Origin: Cuspidothrix issatschenkoi CHARLIE-1 | GTDB taxonomy: Bacteria; Cyanobacteriota; Cyanobacteriia; Cyanobacteriales; Nostocaceae | Direction of reading: 5' to 3' | DNA length: 60,335 nucleotides | Assembly (NCBI RefSeq): GCF_002934005.1 | Contig: NZ_PGEM01000076.1 | Span: 1 to 60,335 of the forward strand | Shown: one piece after another, positions 1 to 9,502 of the stretch | How positions within the stretch are numbered: the first letter of the stretch is position 1 | Layout: each line of letters starts with the position of its first letter | Notes under the pieces: generated by a model | What the model saw: only the letters and a program-made list of their open reading frames with translations | Database searches by the model: none | Told to the model about the DNA's origin: nothing | Position numbers and translations under genes: made by a program

Positions 1-1
1 T

Positions 2-166
2 AAACCAACAGAATCTCCCACATTAAGATGGATATTTCAGTGCTTCCAAGGTATTCATCTTTTGATGATACAAGGATTTCAACGAGTTCTGAACTTAACG
101 GAGTCACACTGTCATATCTTGCAATTTTTACCTAATGCTTGTCAAAAATATTATTTTTCAACTTAA
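2..166 (+). pseudogene. C-terminal end of an IS1634-like transposase (cut by window edge)
   Basis: An open frame enters from the left edge and stops at 164-166, giving about 54 residues. It contains PTLRWIFQCFQGIHLL, then NLTESHCHILQFL, then CQKYY. This resembles the extreme C-terminus of IS1634/IS4-like transposases, which end with a conserved block of the type PTxRWxFQxFxGIxLL followed by an NL..H..I..LL segment. The rest of the gene lies outside the window, so it cannot be judged whether the element is intact. No terminal inverted repeat was recognised in the following 200 bases. The family assignment is from motif memory only. Confidence 0.65.
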
Positions 167-374
167 CTATTCTCTATAGTTTTACGATTTTATCGGTTAT
201 CTTTTTTATAACTTATTACACACCTTCAATTAAATATTGTTTTTGAAACAGCTTTTAAACACCCATAAAAGCTTAACTTTTTGCGTTCATAATTTTGTTT
301 GCTATTGATACGTAATTGTTCAAACCATAAGTTTTGATTGACTGTTGATGTAGTTTAATTATGCTACTTTTTGA

Positions 375-605
375 AGTGCGGAATGTGGGCTAATAGATCA
401 TTCTCTGACTGTTGAAAAAGTTATAGATAAGAGTAAAACTGATTTAAAGTTATTACAATATCAGTTTGGAAATCGTGTGGATGTTATTGCATCTAATAAT
501 CAATTTCCCAATGAACTTAAGATTTTTTTTGAAAAACAAGATTATCAACAAATAAAAAATACAATGAATTGGTTTATTGAAGCAATAGGTAAACTTATAT
601 ACTAA
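375..605 (+). pseudogene. C-terminal remnant of an unidentified protein
   Basis: A frame open from 375 (a stop lies at 372-374) to the stop at 603-605 reads as plausible coding sequence, for example LKLLQYQFGNRVDVIA and KIFFEKQDYQQIKNTMNWF. It has no usable start codon near its beginning, so it looks like the 3' part of a gene whose 5' part was lost, perhaps through the transposase fragment just upstream. I do not recognise the family. The opposite-strand frame over the same bases has no coding character. Confidence 0.35.
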
Positions 606-614
606 TTCATACTT

Positions 615-745
615 ACGAAAACATCCTTCCCCTCTCCGCGCCTGGAAGTTTCTCAACGAACTGTTCGTTTTAATCTCTAAGTCCGCTACAAAAATCTCCT
701 TCTCCTCTCTGCGACTCTGCGCCTTTGCATGAGACAAAAAAAGGC
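615..745. repeat. Dispersed C-rich extragenic repeat
   Basis: The stretch holds two copies of a C-rich phrase (ccttcccctctccgcgcc and tctcctctctgcgactctgc). It resembles the 'accacagaggcacagagg' type of repeat seen on the other strand at 6395-6425 and 60158-60185. No gene is seen here. It lies downstream of clpC. Confidence 0.35.
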
Positions 746-793
746 AGAGAACCGAAATCCTCCACCGTTCAATTAACAATTAAAACAACCCAA

Positions 794-3265
794 CTAAGAC
801 TCAACACCTTGGGGTAATAACTCCCGTGTTTGTTGAGAACTAACTTGCACAATGCCATTTTCATCAACATCAACAAGAGCAGTATCGCCATCTTTGATGC
901 GTCCAGACAGAATTTCTTCCGCCAAACTGTCTTCCAACAAGCGCATAATTGCCCGACGTAATGGCCTTGCACCATAGCTAGGACTGTAACCCTCAGTGAT
1001 CAAGCGATCCTTAAAGCGGTCTGTGACTTCTAAGACAATGCCTTTTTCCGTCAACCGACCGAACACTTCCTTGAGCATGATTTCGGCAATTTGGGTAACT
1101 TCAACCTTATTCAACTGACGGAAGACGATAATTTCATCTAACCGGTTTAAGAACTCAGGACGGAAGTATTGCTTCAGTTCCTCATTCACCAAAGAGCGAA
1201 TTCTGTTGTATTGTGTCTCAGTCGCATCTTCAGCAAACTCAAAGCCGATACCGCTACCACCCTTTTCAATCACCTTAGAACCAATGTTAGATGTCAAAAT
1301 TAACAATGTGTTCTTAAAGTCCACTGTGCGTCCCTTGGCATCGGTCAAACGACCATCTTCCAAAATTTGCAGCAGCATATTGAAAACATCAGGGTGTGCT
1401 TTTTCAATTTCGTCGAATAACACCACGGTGTAAGGACGACGACGGACAGCTTCCGTTAACTGACCACCTTCGTTGTAACCGACATAACCAGGAGGTGAAC
1501 CGATCAATTTACTGACGGTGTGACGCTCCATGTATTCGGACATATCTAAGCGAATCATTGCTTCTTCCGAACCGAAGAAGTAGGAAGCCAAGGATTTGGC
1601 TAATTCGGTTTTACCTACCCCAGTTGGACCAGAGAAGACAAAACTAGCGATCGGCCGATTCGGATTTTTCAAACCGACACGAGCGCGGCGAATAGCGCGG
1701 GAAACTGCCTTCACAGCATCATCTTGACCGATGAGGCGCTGATGTAAGGTGTCTTCCATGTGCAGCAACTTCTCGGACTCAGATTCGGTGAGTTTGTTCA
1801 CCGGTACACCTGTCCAGGAAGCGACAATGTGGGCGATGTCTTCTTCTGTAACTACAGGTTCAATACCATCACCACCAGCGCCGTTACTCTTAGTTTGAGC
1901 AATGGTGCGGATTTCGGCTTTGATTTCCATTTCCCGATCGCGCAGTTCTCCTGCTCGATCAAAGTCCTGGGAACGCACTGCATCATCTTTTTCTTTTAAG
2001 ATTTGCCGTAGTTCCTTATCTAATTCCTTCGCTGCTGGAGGCAGTTGGGAGTTAATTAAGCGCACCCGTGAGCCGGCTTCATCAACCAAGTCAATGGCTT
2101 TATCTGGCAAATAGCGATCGCTAATGTAACGATCAGACAACTTGGCTGCTGCTACCAATGCTTCATCGGAAATTTTTAGCTTGTGGTGTGCTTCGTAGCG
2201 ATCGCGCAAACCATATAAAATTTCTATTGTTTCATCAACAGTTGGCTCACCTACCATCACAGGCTGGAAGCGTCTTTCCAGGGCTGCGTCGCGTTCAATA
2301 TGCTTACGGTACTCATCTAAAGTGGTGGCACCGATACATTGCAATTCACCCCGTGCCAAAGCTGGCTTGAGGATATTTGCCGCATCAATCGCCCCTTCAG
2401 CCGCACCTGCACCAATTAAGGTGTGAACCTCGTCAATGACCAGGATGACATTACCCGCAGAGCGGATCTCATCCATAATTTTTTTCAGACGTTCTTCAAA
2501 TTCCCCCCGGTATTTAGTTCCTGCTACCAGCAAACCAATATCTAGAGTAACTACACGCTTATCTTCGAGGATGTCGGGGACATCTTTGTTAGCAATGCGT
2601 GAAGCTAAACCTTCAGCGATCGCTGTTTTACCAACACCAGGTTCACCAATTAAAACTGGATTGTTTTTAGTCCGGCGACCCAAAATTTGAATCACTCGCT
2701 CAATTTCCTTGGCGCGTCCCACCACAGGATCGAGCTTGTTATCTATGGCCATTTGGGTCAGGTTTGAGCCAAACTCATCGAGAGTTGGGGTTTTAGTGCG
2801 ACCAGAGGGGCCACCCGGCGTAACTTCCGCCGTCTCTCCCAACATCCGAATCACTTGGGTTCTCACCTTGGTCAAATCTACACCGAGGTTTTCTAGCACC
2901 CTGGCTGCTACACCTTCCCCTTCACGGATCAGGCCCAACAGCAGATGCTCGGTACCAATGTAGTTATGCCCCAATTGGCGTGCTTCTTCCAAGGATAGTT
3001 CTAAAACCCGCTTTGCCCGTGGTGTAAACGGAATTTCCACGGCCACAAAGCCTGAACCTCGGCCTATGATTTTTTCAACTTCAATGCGAGCATCTTTAAG
3101 ATTAACTCCCATTGATTTCAGCACCTTGGCGGCCACTCCTGTACCTTCGCCAATCAGACCCAGGAGGATCTGCTCAGTTCCGACAAAGTTGTGACCTAAA
3201 CGGCGGGCCTCTTCTTGGGCCAGCATGATTACCTTAATGGCTTTTTCTGTGAAGCGTTCAAACAT
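794..3265 (-). CDS. clpC: ATP-dependent Clp protease ATPase subunit ClpC
   Basis: Hsp100/Clp class I unfoldase that feeds proteins to the ClpP/ClpR protease in the cytoplasm. The start chosen is the ATG at 3263-3265 ([15 protein letters not shown]), which gives 823 aa, the usual length. An upstream in-frame start would add 16 residues without homology. Order of domains: two Clp N-terminal repeats (about residues 1-150), first AAA+ module with Walker [10 protein letters not shown] (about 210), a UVR-containing middle linker ([20 protein letters not shown]), and a second AAA+ module with [10 protein letters not shown] (about 550). The IGF-type ClpP-binding segment is suggested by GSGIGFEF. The gene is complete and stands alone. 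Very high certainty. Confidence 0.98.
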   Translation of the reverse strand: MFERFTEKAIKVIMLAQEEARRLGHNFVGTEQILLGLIGEGTGVAAKVLKSMGVNLKDARIEVEKIIGRGSGFVAVEIPFTPRAKRVLELSLEEARQLGHNYIGTEHLLLGLIREGEGVAARVLENLGVDLTKVRTQVIRMLGETAEVTPGGPSGRTKTPTLDEFGSNLTQMAIDNKLDPVVGRAKEIERVIQILGRRTKNNPVLIGEPGVGKTAIAEGLASRIANKDVPDILEDKRVVTLDIGLLVAGTKYRGEFEERLKKIMDEIRSAGNVILVIDEVHTLIGAGAAEGAIDAANILKPALARGELQCIGATTLDEYRKHIERDAALERRFQPVMVGEPTVDETIEILYGLRDRYEAHHKLKISDEALVAAAKLSDRYISDRYLPDKAIDLVDEAGSRVRLINSQLPPAAKELDKELRQILKEKDDAVRSQDFDRAGELRDREMEIKAEIRTIAQTKSNGAGGDGIEPVVTEEDIAHIVASWTGVPVNKLTESESEKLLHMEDTLHQRLIGQDDAVKAVSRAIRRARVGLKNPNRPIASFVFSGPTGVGKTELAKSLASYFFGSEEAMIRLDMSEYMERHTVSKLIGSPPGYVGYNEGGQLTEAVRRRPYTVVLFDEIEKAHPDVFNMLLQILEDGRLTDAKGRTVDFKNTLLILTSNIGSKVIEKGGSGIGFEFAEDATETQYNRIRSLVNEELKQYFRPEFLNRLDEIIVFRQLNKVEVTQIAEIMLKEVFGRLTEKGIVLEVTDRFKDRLITEGYSPSYGARPLRRAIMRLLEDSLAEEILSGRIKDGDTALVDVDENGIVQVSSQQTRELLPQGVES

Positions 3266-3855
3266 GGCATTTTTCCCATCACCTGCGTCGTGCCGGTATG
3301 CTGATTTTAGCACAGGCTAAAATTTTGGATATCCATATAAACAATTTAGATATCCAATCTCTTTTACACAGGGTGATAGGTTAATGAGTAGCTATTAGTT
3401 AATTTTTTTCGGGCTAGTGTACTGAGGAGAGTGATTTTACCAGCATTTTAGGGAATAAATCCAAACTATAGACTATAGATGTTGAGATTTTGGTTATTGC
3501 TCCCAAGTAAACCTAAATATCATGAAAGATGTACCAATGTCAATATTTTTGTATTTTTAATAAGTTTTTTTTATTAAAGAAAGATACAAAACAAAATATT
3601 GTGATCCAAGATCGATAGAAAAAATTTATTTTATCTTCACAAATGTGGTTTGCAGTAGATTACTTTTTCAAACTTGGAGTTAAATATAACAGCGAGATAT
3701 GGCAAGACAAAATATATATTGATTCGTTTATACTTAGTTTCACAAATATTGATATAAATTATCTATATATATCTGTGTGTGTCTGTATTCAATTAATTAA
3801 ATAAAAAGGTGCGTTACATTAACGCACCCTACAAAATTAACTATCTGGTGAAAAC
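3266..3855. other. Intergenic region between clpC and the next minus-strand gene
   Basis: About 590 bases of AT-rich sequence without a supportable gene. It should hold the clpC promoter near its left end. A hairpin repeat sits at 3808-3828 and is listed separately. I see nothing else. Confidence 0.6.
3808..3828. repeat. Hairpin repeat GGTGCGTTA-CAT-TAACGCACC
   Basis: Perfect 9-bp stem with a 3-base loop, directly downstream of the stop of the membrane protein gene at 3856. A run of A on its left makes it look like a minus-strand terminator (hairpin followed by T residues). The same 'aggtgcgttac' phrase recurs at 7489-7502, so it is also a dispersed repeat. Confidence 0.6.
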
Positions 3856-4659
3856 TTAATCAAAGGATAGTTTATGACTGGGTGATCGTTTCAATTCAAA
3901 TATAGAGACAATGAGAGGTACGGGTATGACTAAAACAGTATATAATTTTGTCAGTGATTGAAACAATTGTCTTTGCCCCTCATTGTTTACTAGGTCGAGA
4001 ACTGGGTGTCCCAGGGCGACAGATAGTCCAATTACTGTGTATAAAACTGTAACCACAAACAACAAAATCAGATATCCAACGCCTATTGTGCGGTTATTCT
4101 TGAAGGGTAGTGCCTTCATGGCATAAAAGTATAGGACATTCTCGAAGGCAACCAAGAACAAAAGAAACTGAAAGCCGATGTAAGGCAGATAATGATTTAA
4201 GAAGTTGACTTCTGGATTCCAGACAAATACCATTCTGAACCAGACAGTCAACAAAATTTCAATGGGCAAGAAAATTGCCGCCACAGTGTAGGTATATTTT
4301 GGAGCTTTTTTTTCCTTATAAGCATCTTGAATTCTCAAAAAATTGAAAATCACATACAGCAGAAAAGGAACTTCCCACAATGGTAACAGCATAGCCGAAA
4401 TGGTTCGACTTGGCTCATGATCCAACATATTACAGGCATGATTAAACCCAAAGAGTTTATAGATTGCGGTAGTATGGGGATCAACTTTAACCACTGTTGC
4501 AGTCAAAATAGCTCCGGTAAGCAGGATAATAATTAATGCAACATAGGAAATAATCCTCAGTATTTCTGGATTAAACCTCAAAGAAAAAGCATAGTTTGGT
4601 GTTGCTTTACCACTGGAATTTTTGACATTCATATTAATATTCTCAAAATCTTGGATCAA
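3856..4659 (-). CDS. Unidentified six-helix membrane protein
   Basis: 267 aa; I do not recognise the family. Six hydrophobic segments are visible, near residues 36-57, 87-108, 124-147, 157-181, 192-218 and 242-259, with a short hydrophilic N-terminus and a charged loop DAYKEKKAPKYTY between helices 2 and 3. That makes an integral membrane protein, probably of the inner or thylakoid membrane. A second possible start (MNVKNSSGK, 4632) lies nine codons in. No neighbour suggests a role: clpC is 590 bases away and sbcD diverges. A terminator-like hairpin follows the stop. Confidence 0.7.
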   Translation of the reverse strand: MIQDFENINMNVKNSSGKATPNYAFSLRFNPEILRIISYVALIIILLTGAILTATVVKVDPHTTAIYKLFGFNHACNMLDHEPSRTISAMLLPLWEVPFLLYVIFNFLRIQDAYKEKKAPKYTYTVAAIFLPIEILLTVWFRMVFVWNPEVNFLNHYLPYIGFQFLLFLVAFENVLYFYAMKALPFKNNRTIGVGYLILLFVVTVLYTVIGLSVALGHPVLDLVNNEGQRQLFQSLTKLYTVLVIPVPLIVSIFELKRSPSHKLSFD

Positions 4660-4776
4660 GTAGAACTAAATACAGTCTGATTGATACAATACAGACAAAA
4701 ATCAATATTTTTTCTAAAAAAAAGATTAAATTCTCAAAATTTCCTTAACAACTTCTATCACAACTAAATTAAAATT

Positions 4777-6021
4777 ATGATCAAAATTCTCCATCTTTCA
4801 GATATCCATATTGGTAGCGGTTTTTGCCACGGAAAAATTAATCCACTCACAGGTTTAAACACCAGGCTAGAAGATTTTGTCAAGACATTATCTGTGTGTA
4901 TTGACAGAGCGTTGAGTGATAATGTAGACTTGGTTTTATTCGGTGGTGATGCTTTTCCCAATGCCACACCTGCACCCTATGTGCAAGAAGCCTTTGCTAA
5001 TCAATTTCGCCGTTTGGTAGATGCAGGTATTCCCACAGTATTATTAGTAGGAAATCATGACCAACATTCCCAAGGTTTGGGCGGTGCAAGTTTAAATATT
5101 TATCGAACTTTAGGTGTACCAGGGTTTTTGGTGGGTGATACCTTAACTACTCATCGCATCTCTACCCGTAGTGGAGATATCCAAGTTATGACTCTACCTT
5201 GGCTAACTCGTTCTACTTTAATGACTCGTCAAGAAACCCATGGTTCTTCTTTGGCGGAAGTTAATCAACTCCTAACGGATAAACTAGAGATAGCGATAGA
5301 AGGGGAAATTCGCCGTCTTGATCCAGATATACCCACGGTACTATTAGCCCATTTGATGGCTGATAATGCAACTTTAGGCGCGGAACGTTTATTAGCAGTA
5401 GGTAAGGGTTTTACTATTCCTTTATCTTTGTTAACTCGACCATGTTTTGATTATGTGGCTTTAGGTCATGTTCATAAACATCAAAACTTAAATAAATCTA
5501 ATGACCCACCAGTCATTTATCCTGGCAGTATTGAAAGGGTGGATTTTAGCGAAGAGAAGGAAGATAAAGGCTATGTAATGATAGATTTGGCCAAAGGAAA
5601 AACAAATTGGGAATTTTGTCCCTTATCTGTGCGGGTATTTCGGACGATTGAAATAGATTTATCCAAACAGGAAGATCCGCAAACAGCCTTATTAAAAGGA
5701 ATTGCTAAATATGATATTCAAGATAATGTGGTGCGATTAATTTACAAATTACGCCCAGAACAATTGGATTTAATTGATAATTCCTCCCTACATCATGCTT
5801 TAACCACAGCACACACTTATACCATTCAACCAGAATTAATTAGTCAGTTAGCAAAACCCCGAATTCCTGAATTAAATGCTAGTAGTAGTATTGACCCCAT
5901 GGAAGCTTTAAAAACTTACTTAAATAATCGGGAAGATTTAAAAGAGATTGCCCCCTTTATGCTAGAAGCTGCCCAGAACTTGTTAACAGATGATGAGGGA
6001 ATTTTGTTAGCTTCTTATTAA
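4777..6021 (+). CDS. sbcD: SbcD-type DNA exonuclease (Mre11 family)
   Basis: Metallophosphoesterase of the SbcD/Mre11 nuclease family, which with SbcC processes DNA ends and hairpins. 414 aa. Motifs seen: LSDIHIG (about 7-13), GGDAF (about 54), GNHDQHS (about 90), the LAHLM histidine (about 190) and GHVHKH (about 228), together the full set of metal ligands. The C-terminal 120 residues form the usual capping region. The start MIKILHLSDIHIG matches family N-termini. No sbcC is present in the window, so the partner must be encoded elsewhere. An unusually wide inverted repeat ending in a T run overlaps and follows the stop codon. Confidence 0.9.
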   Translation: MIKILHLSDIHIGSGFCHGKINPLTGLNTRLEDFVKTLSVCIDRALSDNVDLVLFGGDAFPNATPAPYVQEAFANQFRRLVDAGIPTVLLVGNHDQHSQGLGGASLNIYRTLGVPGFLVGDTLTTHRISTRSGDIQVMTLPWLTRSTLMTRQETHGSSLAEVNQLLTDKLEIAIEGEIRRLDPDIPTVLLAHLMADNATLGAERLLAVGKGFTIPLSLLTRPCFDYVALGHVHKHQNLNKSNDPPVIYPGSIERVDFSEEKEDKGYVMIDLAKGKTNWEFCPLSVRVFRTIEIDLSKQEDPQTALLKGIAKYDIQDNVVRLIYKLRPEQLDLIDNSSLHHALTTAHTYTIQPELISQLAKPRIPELNASSSIDPMEALKTYLNNREDLKEIAPFMLEAAQNLLTDDEGILLASY

Positions 6022-6103
6022 TGCTGGCCAATCTCAGAGGTGTCAAGGAGTCAGGACAGATATTTATGATTCCTACTTATGCCTTTATTGCCAGCATTTT
6101 TTT
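6020..6103 (+). terminator. Candidate terminator of sbcD with long loop
   Basis: AATGCTGGC at 6020-6028 pairs with GCCAGCATT at 6090-6098, which is followed by a T run. The stem is 9 bp but the loop is about 61 bases, so folding depends on inner pairing that I did not resolve. Confidence 0.4.
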
Positions 6104-6105
6104 GT

Positions 6106-6503
6106 TACTTGGGATTGGTTTGTTCACTCATAACGCTATTATCTATTCAGTATCTAGAATCAAACTTTGTGTATTTGTTTTTTGTTAAAACTTCAAAATG
6201 CTGACATCCTCAAGATAGATACCCTCCCTAAGAAGATATGCAAAAATAAGGGTAGAAATATCTGTTAAAAAAATTTGACACTATTTTCTATTTTTAAATC
6301 TTGACTCATTTAAGGGTTTAGTCATGGTAAACCGATATTCCTGTAACTCCTGATATCAATTCTGTATGCAGATGCGCTGAATAAAAATTAACTAACCACA
6401 GAGGCACGGAGAAAACGGAGGCAGGAAAGATCACAAAATTCGGCGCATCTTGACAGAAAAATGATGTAACTCCTTGATCTCCTCTTCCCAGGAGGTGAAA
6501 GTT
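6106..6503. other. Intergenic region before the BtuF-like gene
   Basis: About 400 bases without a supportable gene. It contains a dispersed 'accacagaggcacggag' repeat at about 6397-6425 and an unusually strong ribosome binding site (GGAGGTG, 6491-6497) just before the next gene. I looked for a cobalamin riboswitch here and did not see one. Confidence 0.5.
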
Positions 6504-7430
6504 ATGATCGATAAAGATATAAGAATTGTTTCTTTAATTCCTAGTGCTACGGAAATAATCGCTAAACTAGGTTTATCAGATGCTATTGTTGGGCGATCGC
6601 ATGAATGTGACTATCCTCCAGAAATAGCCAATCGTCCTATTTGCACCCAAGCAAGTTCTAATGGTAATCATGGCAGCAATACTATTCATGATGAAGTGAG
6701 TGGAATATTGCAATCTGCTTTAACTACCTACAAAATCAAAGTTGATGTTTTAGAAAAATTACAGCCTACCCACATTATTATCCAAGATCAATCTAATACT
6801 TGTGCGGTCATGTTGCCTGATCTCCAGAAAGCTGTTACTGAAATTACCCACAGAACTCCCCAGATTATTTCCTTACAACCTAACACATTACAAGATGTTT
6901 GGGAAGACATTGAACGAGTTAGTCACACATTTGGGGTAGATTCAGTAGAAATACTGGAAAATCTAGAGGCGCGTGTAAAGATTTGTCAACGCAGGCTAAA
7001 AGGGCTATCTCTCGCAGAAATGCCCAGAGTTGCTTGTATGGAATGTGTTGATCCTTTAATGGCTGCTGCAAATTGGATTCCTGAATTAATTAATTTAGCT
7101 GGAGGACAAGCATTATTTTGCGTGATTGGTAAACCTCCTGCCCATGTCAAATGGGAAACATTGGTAGCTAGTAACCCAGATGTGATTATTTTTATGCCTC
7201 GTGGGTTGGATTTACAACGGACTCAGCAAGAAGCAAAATTATTAACTCAGCGTCCAGAATGGGATCATCTCCATGCTGTACAAAGTGGGAGGGTTTTCAT
7301 CACCGATGGTAACGCTTATTTTCATCGTCCTGGACCCCGTTTAGTTGATTCTGTGGAAATTTTAGCGGAGATATTACATCCCGATATCTTTGATTATGGT
7401 TACAAAAATACTGGTTGGCAGGTTTTGTAA
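6504..7430 (+). CDS. BtuF-like cobalamin-binding protein, no signal peptide
   Basis: Periplasmic-binding-protein fold of the helical-backbone metal/cobalamin class (COG0614). The fold signature is IRIVSLIPSATEIIAKLG at the N-terminus, then VGRSHECDYPPE, and a C-terminal half with NPDVIIFMPRG and a final FHRPGPRLVDSVEILAEI. The ATG at 6504 is chosen over an in-frame start ten codons upstream because GGAGGTG lies seven bases before it. With this start (308 aa) there is no signal peptide or lipobox, unlike true BtuF, so the protein may be cytoplasmic. No BtuC/BtuD genes adjoin it. Substrate is inferred from family only. Confidence 0.8.
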   Translation: MIDKDIRIVSLIPSATEIIAKLGLSDAIVGRSHECDYPPEIANRPICTQASSNGNHGSNTIHDEVSGILQSALTTYKIKVDVLEKLQPTHIIIQDQSNTCAVMLPDLQKAVTEITHRTPQIISLQPNTLQDVWEDIERVSHTFGVDSVEILENLEARVKICQRRLKGLSLAEMPRVACMECVDPLMAAANWIPELINLAGGQALFCVIGKPPAHVKWETLVASNPDVIIFMPRGLDLQRTQQEAKLLTQRPEWDHLHAVQSGRVFITDGNAYFHRPGPRLVDSVEILAEILHPDIFDYGYKNTGWQVL

Positions 7431-7467
7431 TATTTTGGATTTTGGATTTTAGTAAAAGATCATGGTA

Positions 7468-7576
7468 GTAACGCACCAAACGGTTTGAGGAAGGTGCGTT
7501 ACGCTTTGCTAGCACACCCTACGCTTCATATATCCAATATTAACCCAAGTTGTAGGGGTAATTCATGAATTACCCC
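7468..7576. repeat. Two dispersed repeats downstream of the BtuF-like gene
   Basis: 7468-7526 holds the 'aaggtgcgttac...cacaccctac' repeat also seen at 3808. 7555-7576 is a 22-bp perfect palindrome centred on TTCATGAA and flanked by GGGG/CCCC. The same palindrome forms the core of the MITE copies at 10514 and 23784, but here no AGGACTTACGCA ends are present. Confidence 0.65.
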
Positions 7577-7607
7577 TGCACAAAAATCAAGTTGTGACTG
7601 AGAAAAT

Positions 7608-9188
7608 TTAGAAACTAAAGGTAGTTCTTAACGCACCAATGATGACATCATCACTGGTATTATTATGATCTGGAGCAGTTAACCAAATTAAAGCCGGGGT
7701 AATGCTGATATTGTCGCTAACTTTATATTGATAAAATGCCTCTATGTGATAGGAGGTATTTAGGTCTTGGCGTCCAGGAATGTTAGAACTTGTGACTTTT
7801 GGTTCCATACCAGCTACGATACCAGCTAAGTTACCTTTTTTACCCAAGTCTGGGAAACCCAAGGTAACAGCATAGTTCCAAATATCGGCTTCTCCGCGTG
7901 TTCCTGTTAAAATTTGACTGTTGGTATATCCAGCCCAACCACCGAGAACAAAGTTCTTGCTAATACCTACTGAGGCTTGGATACCGTAGGAATTACTGGA
8001 AAATGGATCAGCCAAACCATTGAAAGTAGCCTGATTGCTACCTGTGAGTAGTCGTTGGTTATAGGAATTGATGTAAGTTAAACCGAAGGTAATGCGATCG
8101 CTTGGTTTGATAGTTAACTGCGTTAAAGCACCATAATTCCCGTTAAATAAACCATTTCCAGAGGTGGGATTATTAGCCGTACTACTCAAATAGGCTAAAC
8201 TTAGTCCTAATTGGTTGTTAAATTGATGGTTAATGGCTAAACCTTTATCACCGAGTTGTCCATAAATTGGGTTTCTTGTACCAAAGGTAGATACAGCGCC
8301 AAACGCACCATCTCCATCAAATAGGTTCACTGTACTGGTAACATCGTCTGCTGCACCAGCATTAGCAATGAGTTTAACTTGGGTATTTTTCCCCAGAGGG
8401 AAGGCATAGAATAGGGCATCTATGCCAGCAGCATTACTACCAGTATTTGCTGCAAAAAACAAGTTCCCTTCTGTAGTGCTATCAATGCCAGGGCTAAAAA
8501 TGTTATTGCTTTGGATTCTGGTAAAAAGTGTATCTTTGCCTGTAAAACTACTTACTAACTCTACTCGCGCTCTTGCGCCTAAAGTGGTATTTTTACTAGT
8601 AATATTATTACCAGCTACGTTGTTACCTGATCCAATACCACTCACGACTGTTACCACTTGCCCTTGTAACTTAGTAGTGGTAGAAAATTGATTAGCCTCC
8701 AACTGCGTAGTTCTAGCTTCTAGGGCATCTACACGTCCCCGTAGGGTTGCTAATTCTGCGGCAAATTCCTCTTGCAGTTTTTGAATTGTTGCTAAGTCTT
8801 GTTTTGTCGCTGCATCACCTGTAGCTGTGGCAATTAGTTCGTTAACTCGATCTAAACAGGCATTTAAACCGGCGGCAAATTCATAACGACTCAAGGCACG
8901 ATTACCACGATAGGTAGCATTAGGATAACCTGCCATACATCCATAGCGTTCTACTAGGGATTGTAGTGCTTGAAATGCCCAATCACCAGGTTGTACATCA
9001 GATAACTGAGATACTGAGGTAACTTGGGATATTATATCTTGTTGATTATTATTATTTTCTGCTTCTAAATTAGACACAAGCAGAGGTTGATTACCTGCTG
9101 GTACTTCTTGAGACCACCCCGCAGATCCCATAGATAAAATACCAATCATGGCAGGACTAGCAACTAGATATCTCCAAAATTTTTTCAT
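7608..9188 (-). CDS. OprB-type outer membrane porin with SLH domain
   Basis: Cyanobacterial porin of the SLH-OprB type ('iron uptake porin' family). The start MKKFWRYLVASPAMIG (9186-9188) gives 526 aa with a typical signal peptide ending near GSAGWSQ. An upstream start five codons earlier is possible. Then come one SLH domain (PGDWAFQALQSLVERYG to LSRYEFAAGLNACLDR, about residues 65-120), a coiled coil (about 130-165, with EEFAAELATLRGRVDALEAR), and a beta-barrel of about 350 residues ending in the outer-membrane C-terminal phenylalanine (TTFSF). It is transcribed away from znuA and shares its upstream region, so a role in zinc or other metal entry under the same regulator is likely, by inference. 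Confidence 0.88.
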   Translation of the reverse strand: MKKFWRYLVASPAMIGILSMGSAGWSQEVPAGNQPLLVSNLEAENNNNQQDIISQVTSVSQLSDVQPGDWAFQALQSLVERYGCMAGYPNATYRGNRALSRYEFAAGLNACLDRVNELIATATGDAATKQDLATIQKLQEEFAAELATLRGRVDALEARTTQLEANQFSTTTKLQGQVVTVVSGIGSGNNVAGNNITSKNTTLGARARVELVSSFTGKDTLFTRIQSNNIFSPGIDSTTEGNLFFAANTGSNAAGIDALFYAFPLGKNTQVKLIANAGAADDVTSTVNLFDGDGAFGAVSTFGTRNPIYGQLGDKGLAINHQFNNQLGLSLAYLSSTANNPTSGNGLFNGNYGALTQLTIKPSDRITFGLTYINSYNQRLLTGSNQATFNGLADPFSSNSYGIQASVGISKNFVLGGWAGYTNSQILTGTRGEADIWNYAVTLGFPDLGKKGNLAGIVAGMEPKVTSSNIPGRQDLNTSYHIEAFYQYKVSDNISITPALIWLTAPDHNNTSDDVIIGALRTTFSF

Positions 9189-9420
9189 GTTCCTCACACC
9201 CATATTTTCAATTGATTACCCTATAGCTTGATATCAAGCTATTATTTTATTGCCGACAATTATCAGTATACTAGAATTTCCGATCAGATTTTTCACCCAG
9301 AAAGGTTAATAAATCTTTATGAATTGGGAAATACTAGCATAGAGCAGTATTACCTGAAATTCTCAAATGTTTTGTTATCTTTGATACATTAACTACTTTT
9401 GGCTTTTTTTTAATCAAAAA

Positions 9421-9453
9421 ATGAGAATGAGTCTCATTATGATAATATCATAA
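9421..9453. promoter_or_regulatory. Two adjacent palindromes, probable Zur (or Fur) operator
   Basis: ATGAGAATGAGTCTCAT (9421-9437) and TTATGATAATATCATAA (9437-9453) abut in the porin-znuA gap. The second is a perfect 17-bp odd palindrome. The first contains TGAGAATGAGTCTCA, a 7-1-7 inverted repeat that fits the cyanobacterial Zur consensus TGATAATNATTATCA at 11 of 14 defined bases. Position about 50 bases upstream of znuA is right for an operator. That the site controls both divergent genes is inference. Confidence 0.7.
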
Positions 9454-9502
9454 CCATAAACTTGCAGATTCCACCACAAACCGTAGTCATGGAGTGATGA
9501 AA

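Noticed and set aside
453-779. Minus-strand frame of 108 codons
   Set aside because: It runs through dispersed repeat sequence and across the more plausible plus-strand remnant at 375-605; no family character.
6106-6503. Cobalamin riboswitch upstream of the BtuF-like gene
   Set aside because: No B12-box-like conserved core or suitable helices recognised.
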